NCBI GenBank assembly: GCA_903872785.1
Contig: CAIQLZ010000051.1
Coordinates: 1-9,945, forward strand
From: Candidatus Levyibacteriota bacterium
Lineage (GTDB): Bacteria; Patescibacteriota; Microgenomatia; Levybacterales; UBA12049
Reading direction: 5' to 3'
DNA length: 9,945 nt
Below the pieces are notes generated by a model. The model saw only the letters and a program-made list of their open reading frames with translations, ran no database searches and was not told the origin of the DNA. The stretch's first letter is position 1; each line of letters starts with the position of its first letter. This document shows, in pieces, positions 1 through 5,505 of this stretch. Made by a program: the position numbers and the translations under genes.

Positions 1-162
1 AAGCTTTTTAATAGTTTTGTTTTGAAAAAAAATGGAAATTATACGTTGGATATCTATTATGAGTCTCAGAAGTGGGTTAATTTTGGCCTATGGATTAGTG
101 GGACAACCTTGCTAGTTGTTGTAGGCTTTTTGGGTTTTGGTTATATAAGTAAGAAATGGTAA
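1..162 (+). CDS. C-terminal end of a membrane protein, probably YfhO-like (partial)
   Basis: Frame 1 is open from the first base to a TAA at 160-162 and gives the last 53 residues of a protein that starts outside the window. A short polar stretch containing LDIYYESQKWVNFG is followed by one membrane helix of about 20 residues and a basic tail, YISKKW. The pattern of a tyrosine-rich strand, then 'W..FG.WIS', then a final helix is what I associate with the end of YfhO-type multi-membrane proteins, a GT-C-like family with extracytoplasmic glycosyl transfer roles. That assignment is from memory on a short fragment. The next gene, a polyprenyl-phosphate sugar synthase, begins 10 bases downstream and would supply the kind of donor such proteins use. 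The presence of a YfhO-like N-terminal remnant at 1110-1500 supports this family being in the locus. Confidence 0.6.
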   Translation, partial: KLFNSFVLKKNGNYTLDIYYESQKWVNFGLWISGTTLLVVVGFLGFGYISKKW

Positions 163-172
163 AATATAGACT
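137..172 (+). promoter_or_regulatory. Putative promoter with extended -10, leaderless start at 173
   Basis: TTGGTT at 137-142 (3 of 6 matches to TTGACA), a 17-base spacer, and TAAAAT at 160-165 preceded by TGG (157-159) form an extended -10 promoter. The -10 overlaps the stop codon of the upstream gene. Seven bases separate it from the ATG at 173, so transcription would start at or next to the A of the start codon. No Shine-Dalgarno sequence is present. In AT-rich DNA such hexamers occur by chance; the support is the correct spacing plus the TG extension and the repeat of the same geometry at 2080 and 2409. Confidence 0.5.
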
Positions 173-1099
173 ATGTTAAGTATTGTTGTTGCTGCTTATA
201 ATGAGGAAGAAAGTTTGAATAATTTCCATAAAGAACTTGTCGCTTCAATCAAGAAGTTTGGCTGGGATTGCGAAATAATATTTGTAGATGATGGGTCAAC
301 AGATGGATCATTGGAAATTTTAAAAGAAATTGAAAAAAGAGACAAAAGTGTAAAGATTTTTTCTTTCAGAAAAAATAGTGGAAAAGCGGAAGCTCTTACT
401 TTGGGATTTCAAAAAGAAAAAGGGGATTATGTTGTAACTTTGGACGCGGATTTGCAGGATAAGCCGAAAGAAATCTTCAAGCTTCTCGAAAAAATAAAAG
501 AGGGGAATTGGGATGTTGTTTGCGGATGGAGAAAAGAAAGAAATGATTCAATCGTGAAAATAATTTCCTCGAAATTTTTTAATTTCATAACTTCTATTTT
601 TTGGGGACTTAAGCTTCATGACTACAACTGTGGTTTGAAGCTATATTCCAAAGAGGCTGCAAAAAGTTTAAATCTTTATGGGGGAATGCATAGATTTATA
701 CCACTTCTAGCTCATGATCAGGGTTTTACCGTAACAGAAGTCGCAGTAGAGCATGATGAAAGAAGGTATGGAAAATCAAAATATGGATTTTCCAAAATTT
801 GGAAAGATTTACCCGATATATTTACAATGCTTTTTTTAAGTAAATATAGCAAAAAGCCTTTTCATTTTTTCGGAGTTGCAGGTGAAATATTTGTTTTATT
901 AGGCGTAATAATTTTGGGTTATTTAAGTTATTTACATTTTCAGGGAATAGCAATTGGCCAAAGACCTCTTTTGTTTTTTGGAATGCTTCTTGTAATTAGT
1001 GGTTTTCAGTTGTTTTTCACCGGTTTTTTGGCAGATTTAATTATTAATATTTATTCAAAAAGGCAAAAAGACTTCAATCTTAAGTATTCAACTGAATAA
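173..1099 (+). CDS. Membrane-anchored GT2, DPM1/GtrB-type polyprenyl-phosphate glycosyltransferase
   Basis: This 308-residue protein should transfer a sugar from a nucleotide sugar to polyprenyl phosphate on the cytoplasmic face, giving a lipid-linked monosaccharide for extracytoplasmic GT-C enzymes. The N-terminal GT-A domain (about 1-225) shows VVAAYNEEESL, the nucleotide-binding DDGSTDGS with D39 and D40, and the metal-binding DAD at residues 91-93 in LDADLQDKP, typical of the DPM1/GtrB/ArnC group. Two hydrophobic helices (about 234-255 and 266-290) and a basic tail give the GtrB/ArnC topology; length is normal for the family. The ATG lies 7 bases after an extended -10 and has no Shine-Dalgarno. 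It sits between a YfhO-like C-terminus and a YfhO-like remnant, a pairing that makes sense for donor supply. The sugar cannot be told from sequence. Confidence 0.92.
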   Translation: MLSIVVAAYNEEESLNNFHKELVASIKKFGWDCEIIFVDDGSTDGSLEILKEIEKRDKSVKIFSFRKNSGKAEALTLGFQKEKGDYVVTLDADLQDKPKEIFKLLEKIKEGNWDVVCGWRKERNDSIVKIISSKFFNFITSIFWGLKLHDYNCGLKLYSKEAAKSLNLYGGMHRFIPLLAHDQGFTVTEVAVEHDERRYGKSKYGFSKIWKDLPDIFTMLFLSKYSKKPFHFFGVAGEIFVLLGVIILGYLSYLHFQGIAIGQRPLLFFGMLLVISGFQLFFTGFLADLIINIYSKRQKDFNLKYSTE

Positions 1100-1109
1100 G
1101 ACGCAAAAA

Positions 1110-1500
1110 ATGCAATTTAAGAAGTTTTTTTCTAAATTCTGATATTACTACTATTCCTTGTTCCCTCGATAATTCTTTTCTGGCAATTTTTTCCCCGCGA
1201 TTTATATCCTTTTCCGGAAAATTATTGGTTTCTCATAAGCCGGTTGCAGATGATGTTTTTAGGTAAATCATTCCTTTCCGTACGCTGGGAATAGATATGC
1301 TTAGGAAATTTCAGCCTTTGCTTTGGAATCCATACTGGGGATCAGGAATGCCTCTTTTGGCAACGAATAATACCGGAATACTGGATCCATTCAATCTAAT
1401 TTTTCTATTTTTCTCGCCATTAGTTGCTTGGAGCTTGTATTTATTGTTTGTTCTGTGGGTTTTATTTAAGCCGAGAAAGCTTACTTCTCTCCCAAAATAA
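1110..1500 (+). pseudogene. Decayed N-terminal remnant of a YfhO-like membrane protein
   Basis: A YfhO-like N-terminus can be followed through three frames. ATG 1110 reads MQFKKFFSKF and hits TGA at 1140. The reading continues in a second frame from 1139 as a membrane helix ending IILFWQFFPRDLYPFPENY. It then shifts near 1224-1232 to a third frame giving LVSHKPVADDVFR, a TAA at 1264-1266, then PFRTLGIDMLRKFQPLLWNP and YWGSGMPLLATNNTGILDPF, followed by a hydrophobic helix to about 1458. The order helix, 'PFP..LVS..KP', 'PLWNPY.GSGMPLLA' is the classic start of this family (recognised from memory). At least two frameshifts, one nonsense codon and loss of everything beyond the second helix make it non-functional. 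Likeness stops near the end of the minus-strand methyltransferase, which the residual frame overlaps by 20 bases. This stretch explains the only long space without an intact gene. Confidence 0.75.
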
Positions 1501-2080
1501 TTATCCAAGGAAAAGGAAGATTTGTTTTTTTAACTTTTATTTTATTTTGAGTTAAGAATTCTTTTAAGCTGAAGGGATTCCAATGATTAATATGTCCCAT
1601 ATCATTTCCCAGCCTTGATAAATTTTTCCCTCTTAAGAAATTACTTACCATAAATAGAGGTTCGTTAGGAACGCTTATGATTAAATATTTTTTTGAGACC
1701 CTCAGTATTTCTTTAAGTGCTTTTGCGGGTTCCTCTAAATGTTCGAGGACTTCCGTGCAGATTACTAAATCAAAAGAATTATCTTTATAGGGAAGTTCGT
1801 AAACGCTTCCTTGTTTGATAGCTAAATCAGAGTAAAGTTTTTTACCAAGAGATATAGCTTCTTTCATATATTCAATTCCTTCAATTTCTTTACCAATTCC
1901 ATTCTTGCTAAGTTTATTCATGGTAAATCCTTCTCCGCAGCCAGCGTCCAATATGGTATTGGGCGATAGATCTTTGATTATAGAAATTAAAGAAGAATAA
2001 AAATTATTAATTAAAAATTTTTGAATGGGGTTTTTGCTGGTATGCTTAATGAAATTGGTAGGAAGAGAGATTTTTGTCAT
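1481..2080 (-). CDS. Class I SAM-dependent methyltransferase (Methyltransf_11-like)
   Basis: A 199-residue soluble protein with a Rossmann-fold methyltransferase core. Motif I is ILDAGCGEGF (D45 and glycines 47, 49 and 51), which binds S-adenosylmethionine. An acidic residue in EGIEYMKEA (about E70) ends strand 2 and should hold the ribose. LVICTEVLEHLEEP (about 105-118) is the motif IV/post-IV region, and a later strand, YLIISVPNEP, is typical of ubiquinone/biotin-type methyltransferases. The C-terminal part (GNDMGHINHW, then FPWIIILGEK) resembles methyltransferases found in glycan loci. The substrate is unknown; a sugar, lipid-linked intermediate or small metabolite are all possible. It is the only minus-strand gene here, convergent with the YfhO-like remnant and divergent from the small membrane protein. 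Its ATG lies 7 bases from a TAAAAT box, again with no Shine-Dalgarno. Confidence 0.88.
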   Translation of the reverse strand: MTKISLPTNFIKHTSKNPIQKFLINNFYSSLISIIKDLSPNTILDAGCGEGFTMNKLSKNGIGKEIEGIEYMKEAISLGKKLYSDLAIKQGSVYELPYKDNSFDLVICTEVLEHLEEPAKALKEILRVSKKYLIISVPNEPLFMVSNFLRGKNLSRLGNDMGHINHWNPFSLKEFLTQNKIKVKKTNLPFPWIIILGEK

Positions 2081-2093
2081 TTAATAGATTTTA
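2081..2093 (-). promoter_or_regulatory. Putative -10 box for the methyltransferase, leaderless geometry
   Basis: On the minus strand TAAAAT (plus-strand 2088-2093) precedes the ATG at 2080 by 7 bases, the same distance as at 173. A TG pair lies two bases upstream of the hexamer, not the canonical one. I see no convincing -35. Transcription from this box would start at about the start codon. Confidence 0.4.
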
Positions 2094-2145
2094 TGCAATA
2101 ATTCATCCAGCATCTTTTGAAACTTTGCAGGGAAAAAGTGCTGAA

Positions 2146-2165
2146 TATATTTTAGATTATACCTT
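2146..2165 (+). promoter_or_regulatory. Possible -10 region for the small membrane protein
   Basis: Two -10-like hexamers overlap the approach to ATG 2166: TATATT at 2146-2151 and TAGATT at 2153-2158. The second ends 7 bases before the ATG, matching the geometry at 173 and 2080; the first matches TATAAT better. No good -35 is visible. The 85-base space between 2080 and 2166 would thus hold divergent promoters. Confidence 0.3.
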
Positions 2166-2375
2166 ATGAAGATACAAGATATTGCATTTTTTATAGTTTT
2201 AGCATTATTAATATTCAAGCGAAGCCCTAAATTAGTAGTTGCATGTGGGATTTTATGTCTTGCGTTATCAATTCCTCTTTTTTCTTTCTGGATTTTCTTT
2301 ACGGCTGAGCGTCTTACGTGGTATGCTGCAGCATTTTTTCTCCTGGCAATAATCTTTTATTTGTTCAAAAAATAG
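2166..2375 (+). CDS. Small three-helix membrane protein, unknown function
   Basis: A 69-residue, almost wholly hydrophobic protein. Three membrane segments can be read: about residues 5-18, 22-45 and 50-67, with basic residues between the first two (FKRSPK) and at the end (FKK), which predicts a defined topology. A conserved-looking stretch FFTAERLTWYAAAFF joins segments two and three. I do not recognise a named family. It is divergent from the methyltransferase and ends 33 bases before the truncated GT4, so it may belong with the glycan operon, though a promoter-like element between them suggests separate transcription. Clean start and stop and no longer ORF on the other strand support a real gene. 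A scaffold or accessory role for neighbouring membrane enzymes is only a guess. Confidence 0.65.
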   Translation: MKIQDIAFFIVLALLIFKRSPKLVVACGILCLALSIPLFSFWIFFTAERLTWYAAAFFLLAIIFYLFKK

Positions 2376-2393
2376 CTATAGCTTTGTATTTTC

Positions 2394-2408
2394 TGGTACA
2401 ATTAAGGA
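2394..2408 (+). promoter_or_regulatory. Extended -10 element placed for leaderless start at GTG 2409
   Basis: TGG at 2394-2396 followed by TACAAT at 2397-2402 is an extended -10. The GTG start codon begins 7 bases after the last base of the hexamer, so the message would begin at the start codon. The AAGGA directly touching the GTG leaves no room to act as a Shine-Dalgarno. The -35 position (about 2373-2379) matches poorly, as is tolerated for extended -10 promoters. Confidence 0.5.
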
Positions 2409-2945
2409 GTGAAGATTGGGATAGATATATCGCAAATTGCCTACGAAGGAACAGGGGTTTCCGCATTTGTTGAGAATCTAGTTAGGGATTTATTAAAAAT
2501 AGATGATAAAAATGAATACGTGTTTTTCTTTTCTTCATTAAGAAAAAATCTCAAATCTCAAATCTTAAATCTCAAATCTACATCTCAAAATTTAAAAATA
2601 AAAACCTTTCGTTTTCCGCCTTTATTACTGGATTTGCTTTGGAATAAATTGCATATTTTGCCGATAGAGTGGTTAATTGGAGATGTGGATGTTTTTATTA
2701 CTTCCGATTGGACCGAGCCGCCGACGGTAAAAGCGAAAAAGGCAACTATTTTATATGATCTTATTGTTTATAAGTATCCTTCTGAAACAGACAGGAAAAT
2801 AGTTGAAGTTCAGAAACGCAAGCTAAAATGGGTCAAAAAAGAGTCAGGGATGATATTTTGCATTTCTGAATCAACCAAGAAAGATGCGCTGGAGATACTA
2901 AGACTTGAAGACAAGCGGCTAAAAGTTATTTATCCGGGAATTTAA
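2409..2945 (+). CDS. GT4-type glycosyltransferase, N-terminal domain only (truncated)
   Basis: 178 residues forming the N-terminal (acceptor-side) Rossmann domain of a GT-B/GT4 enzyme: KIGIDISQIAYEGTGVSAFVENL, shown in brief as MKIGIDIS then GTGVSAF, later VDVFITSDW, KATILYDLI and FCISESTKKDALE, ending VIYPGI at 173-178. Those last residues match the interdomain linker of the next gene (VTYPGI, 175-180). The stop follows at once and the next GT4 starts one base later, so the donor-binding domain with its E-x7-E motif is missing; family members are usually 350-400 residues. The frame is otherwise clean. It is either a recently truncated gene or a stand-alone acceptor domain. The GTG start fits the family N-terminus. 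Residues 48-63 (LKSQILNLKSTSQNLK) come from a 7-bp repeat. Confidence 0.8.
   Translation: MKIGIDISQIAYEGTGVSAFVENLVRDLLKIDDKNEYVFFFSSLRKNLKSQILNLKSTSQNLKIKTFRFPPLLLDLLWNKLHILPIEWLIGDVDVFITSDWTEPPTVKAKKATILYDLIVYKYPSETDRKIVEVQKRKLKWVKKESGMIFCISESTKKDALEILRLEDKRLKVIYPGI
2550..2590 (+). repeat. 7-bp tandem repeat (CTCAAAT) inside the truncated GT4
   Basis: Units read CTCAAAT (2550-2556), CTCAAAT (2557-2563), CTTAAAT (2564-2570), CTCAAAT (2571-2577), a 6-base CTACAT (2578-2583) and CTCAAAA (2584-2590). Seven is not a multiple of three, so successive units are read in different frames, giving a K/S/Q/N/L-rich stretch. It lies in what should be a surface loop of the GT4 N-terminal domain. Confidence 0.75.
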
Positions 2946-2946
2946 T

Positions 2947-4086
2947 ATGCTTATTGGAATAAATGGTTATGAAGCAGTTGTGCCCAGATTTGGATATGAC
3001 CAAAGAACTGGTTTACCCAGGAGAGTCGGAAGCGGTGAATACTGTTACCAATTGCTTAGAAATTTGCATAAAATTGACAAGAAAAATAAATATCTAATTT
3101 ATCTTCCTCAAAGCCCAACTGTAGATTTGCCTAAAGAGTCATCGAATTGGCATTATAAAATTATCAGACCTCGAAAGTTATGGACACTTTTCGGACTTTC
3201 TTTGGAATTTCTGCTCAGACGTTCAAAACCTGATGTTTTTCTGTCTCCGACTCATTATCTGCCTATTTTTGCGCCAAGCAGATCTGCAATCTCAATATTG
3301 GATGTTTCCTATATCAGATTTCCGGAGCTTTTTAAGCCTAATGATCTTAATCAGCTGACTAAATGGACAGGATATTCTGTCAAAAAAGCAAAGGGCGTTT
3401 TTACAATAAGCCAGGCAAGTAAAGATGATATAATTAAAGAATATGGGATTCCCGGATACAGAATTGCGGTAACTTATCCTGGGATTAAGAAAGCAGAAGG
3501 CATAAGGTATAAAGAATTAAGTATGGAGGAATTAAGAGAAAAATACGGTATTAAAAAAGATTATATTTTGTTTGTGGGAACATTACAGCCAAGAAAAAAT
3601 GTTTCCCGTTTGATAGAGGCTTTTTCGAAGCTTAATCAGGATATTGAGTTGGTTATTATCGGGAAGAAAGGCTGGCTCTATGAGGAAATTTTAGTTGCTC
3701 CGAAAAAATATAAAGTTGAAAATAAAGTAAAATTCTTGGATTCTGTTCCTGATGAAGATTTACCTTGTTTCTATAAAAATGCTCTCTGTTTTGTTTTGCC
3801 TAGCCTTTATGAAGGATTTGGATTGCCTGTGCTGGAGGCAATGGAATATGGGTGTCCGGTTATAACCAGTAATATTTCTTCCCTTCCTGAGGCCGGAGGA
3901 GATGCGGCTTTATATGTAGATCCTCAAAGCACAGATGATCTAAAAAAGAGCTTGGAATTAGTAATTAATGATAAAAAGTTAAGAGAAAAGCTTATAAAAA
4001 AAGGCTACGAGCAGGTTAAGAAGTTTTCTTGGGAAAAAACAGCCAGGGAAACCTTAAAAGTTATAACAAAAATTGCCAATGAATAG
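2947..4086 (+). CDS. GT4 family glycosyltransferase (GT-B fold), complete
   Basis: A 379-residue retaining glycosyltransferase expected to add a sugar from a nucleotide donor to a lipid-linked oligosaccharide in the cytoplasm. The N-terminal domain has a glycine-containing GSGEYCYQLL loop (about 28-38), SILDVSYIRFPELF and VFTISQASKDD. The linker YPGI is at 177-180. The C-terminal domain begins YILFVGTLQPRKN with G211 and R216/K217/N218, which contact the donor phosphates in this family, then LVIIGKKGW and SLYEGFGLPVLEAME with the E-x7-E pair E289 and E297. Length and motifs are complete, as in mannosyl- or glucosyltransferases of the WbaZ/PimB-like type; the sugar is not predictable. It begins one base after the truncated GT4 and overlaps the acetyltransferase by 8 bases, so translation is probably coupled. 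No Shine-Dalgarno is seen. Confidence 0.93.
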   Translation: MLIGINGYEAVVPRFGYDQRTGLPRRVGSGEYCYQLLRNLHKIDKKNKYLIYLPQSPTVDLPKESSNWHYKIIRPRKLWTLFGLSLEFLLRRSKPDVFLSPTHYLPIFAPSRSAISILDVSYIRFPELFKPNDLNQLTKWTGYSVKKAKGVFTISQASKDDIIKEYGIPGYRIAVTYPGIKKAEGIRYKELSMEELREKYGIKKDYILFVGTLQPRKNVSRLIEAFSKLNQDIELVIIGKKGWLYEEILVAPKKYKVENKVKFLDSVPDEDLPCFYKNALCFVLPSLYEGFGLPVLEAMEYGCPVITSNISSLPEAGGDAALYVDPQSTDDLKKSLELVINDKKLREKLIKKGYEQVKKFSWEKTARETLKVITKIANE

Positions 4087-4630
4087 AATTATAGGAAGAA
4101 TAAAAGCCGTTTGGTTGGAGTTTGTTAACATGAAATTGCGTTGGGTGGGGTACGTTTCATGTCATCATTACCGCCGTTTTTTTTATCGGCTTTTTGGTAT
4201 GAAAATAGGTAGGGGTTCAACTTTGCACATACGGGCCAGTTTTTATAATGTAGCCAACATCAGTATTGGAGAAGATTCGATTATTGGCGAGGGTGCAGTT
4301 TTGGACGGTCGGGACAAACTAACGATTGGTAATCATGTAGATATTGCAACCGAAGTAATGATTTATAATTCCCAGCATAATATTAAGGATCCTGCTTTTT
4401 GTGCGGTTTCCGCCCCGGTTGTTATTGAAGATTATGTTTTTATTGGCCCCAGAGCCATTATCCTTCCGGGAGTAACGATAAAAAAAGGAGCGGTTGTCGG
4501 GGCAGGGGCTGTTGTTACGAAAGACGTTGAAGAAGGTTTAGTTGTCGGGGGAGTGCCTGCAAAACAAATAGGCAAAAGAGATGTAAAAAATCTAAATTAC
4601 CGACTTGGCCGCGCTGCTTGGTTTAGATAA
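4079..4630 (+). CDS. Left-handed beta-helix (hexapeptide) O-acetyltransferase, WbbJ/maltose acetyltransferase-like
   Basis: 183 residues from the ATG at 4079; an upstream TTG at 4073 would add two residues, but the ATG gives the common 8-base overlap with the previous stop. The protein should transfer acetyl from acetyl-CoA to a sugar hydroxyl. After a basic/aromatic N-terminal segment (1-40), hexapeptide repeats run from about IGRGSTLHI (43-51) through ISIGEDSIIGEGAVL and LTIGNHVDIA, then VVIEDYVFIGPRAIILPG and KKGAVVGAGAVVTKDV, ending in the GVPAK signature at 158-162. The loop NSQHNIKDP carries H100, matching the catalytic histidine of the maltose/galactoside acetyltransferase group. Length is typical. 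Placed between two glycosyltransferases, it most likely decorates the repeat unit or its precursor. Confidence 0.9.
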   Translation: MNRIIGRIKAVWLEFVNMKLRWVGYVSCHHYRRFFYRLFGMKIGRGSTLHIRASFYNVANISIGEDSIIGEGAVLDGRDKLTIGNHVDIATEVMIYNSQHNIKDPAFCAVSAPVVIEDYVFIGPRAIILPGVTIKKGAVVGAGAVVTKDVEEGLVVGGVPAKQIGKRDVKNLNYRLGRAAWFR

Positions 4631-4633
4631 TTA

Positions 4634-5503
4634 ATGAAACTTTCCATAGTTATTTTGTCCTACAATACCAAACATTTAACGCTTGTCTGTCTTAAGTCAA
4701 TTATTTCTCAATATAGACCAGAATTAGAAAAGAAAGAGCTTGAAATAATAGTTGTAGATAATGCTTCATCCGATGGATCGTTAAGGGAAATCTCTGTTCT
4801 TAAGTCTCAAGTTTCAAATTTAATCATAATTCAAAATAAGGAAAATGTGGGATTTGGAAGGGGATGTAATCTTGGAGCAAAGAATGCAAAGGGGAAATAT
4901 ATTCTATTTCTAAATTCTGATACCAGTGTTTTGGATAAAGGTTTTTTATCAATGGCTGAATTTTTGGACAAGAATCCGAATGTTGGCATTTTGGGAGGAA
5001 AACTTATGAATGATGATAGTTCAGTCCAGCGGTCATGCGGAAAATTTTACAGTCTTTTTAATCTTGCGCTTATGCTGTTGGGTTTTGAGCGGCTTGGCTT
5101 TTTGAGATCAAGTCCTGATCGGATTCAGAAAGTAGACTGGGTTAGCGGTGCCTGCATGATGGTAAGATCGGATATTTTTAGAAAACTATCCGGATTTGAT
5201 GAAAAACTTTTTATGTACATAGAAGATATGGAAATTTGTTTTAGGGCAGAAAAACTTGGTTTTTCAACTTATTTTTATCCCAATCTGATACTCAGGCATA
5301 AGTCTCTGGGAAGTGGCAATAGAGCATTTGCTATAATTAATATCTATAAAGGCATTTTGTATTTTTACAAAAAACATAAAACAAATTTAGAATATTTAGT
5401 TGCTAAAACATTGTTAACCGTAAAGGCAAAAGTCCTGATATTGGTTGGATTTTTAACATTCAATCAGGATTTAAGAGACAGATACAGAAAGGCAATAGCT
5501 TAA
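4634..5503 (+). CDS. GT2 family glycosyltransferase, WbbL/rhamnosyltransferase-like
   Basis: A 289-residue GT-A enzyme expected to add a sugar (often rhamnose in this group) to a lipid-linked acceptor. The start is SIVILSYNTKHLTLVCLKSI; VVDNASSDGS carries D42 and D47 for nucleotide binding; GFGRGCNLG is the usual helix after strand 3; LNSDTSV has the NSD metal motif with D96. WVSGACMMVR (169-178) and FMYIEDMEICFR, with E197 and D198, are the acceptor and catalytic-base region typical of WbbL-like enzymes. There are no definite membrane helices; the C-terminal 35 residues are moderately hydrophobic and basic and may touch the membrane. It starts 3 bases after the acetyltransferase stop and is followed after 2 bases by the large membrane protein, consistent with one operon. 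Residues 57-63 (KSQVSNL) derive from a short 7-bp-period stretch. Confidence 0.92.
   Translation: MKLSIVILSYNTKHLTLVCLKSIISQYRPELEKKELEIIVVDNASSDGSLREISVLKSQVSNLIIIQNKENVGFGRGCNLGAKNAKGKYILFLNSDTSVLDKGFLSMAEFLDKNPNVGILGGKLMNDDSSVQRSCGKFYSLFNLALMLLGFERLGFLRSSPDRIQKVDWVSGACMMVRSDIFRKLSGFDEKLFMYIEDMEICFRAEKLGFSTYFYPNLILRHKSLGSGNRAFAIINIYKGILYFYKKHKTNLEYLVAKTLLTVKAKVLILVGFLTFNQDLRDRYRKAIA
4804..4831 (+). repeat. Short diverged 7-bp-period repeat in the GT2 gene
   Basis: GTCTCAA (4804-4810), GTTTCAA (4811-4817), ATTTAAT (4818-4824) and CATAATT (4825-4831) have a loose 7-base period. The encoded KSQVSNL resembles KSQILNL from the clear repeat at 2550-2590, and 15 of 21 bases agree between the two coding stretches. 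It sits in the variable loop before the conserved N-x-GFGRG helix. Chance similarity in AT-rich sequence cannot be excluded. Confidence 0.4.
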
Positions 5504-5505
5504 TT

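Noticed and set aside
1140..1142. TGA as a sense codon (recoding as in Gracilibacteria/SR1)
   Set aside because: The same remnant also has frameshifts and a TAA, and all intact genes read through without internal TGA under the standard code.
1311..1508. Minus-strand ORF of 65 codons
   Set aside because: It is antisense to the recognisable YfhO-like remnant and its product has no family features.
2374..2383. Perfect palindrome AGCTATAGCT near the -35 position of the 2409 promoter
   Set aside because: About ten such 10-base palindromes are expected by chance in a window of this size, and no second copy supports an operator.
4073..4078. TTG start for the acetyltransferase
   Set aside because: The ATG six bases downstream is a better codon and gives the usual short overlap; neither has a Shine-Dalgarno.
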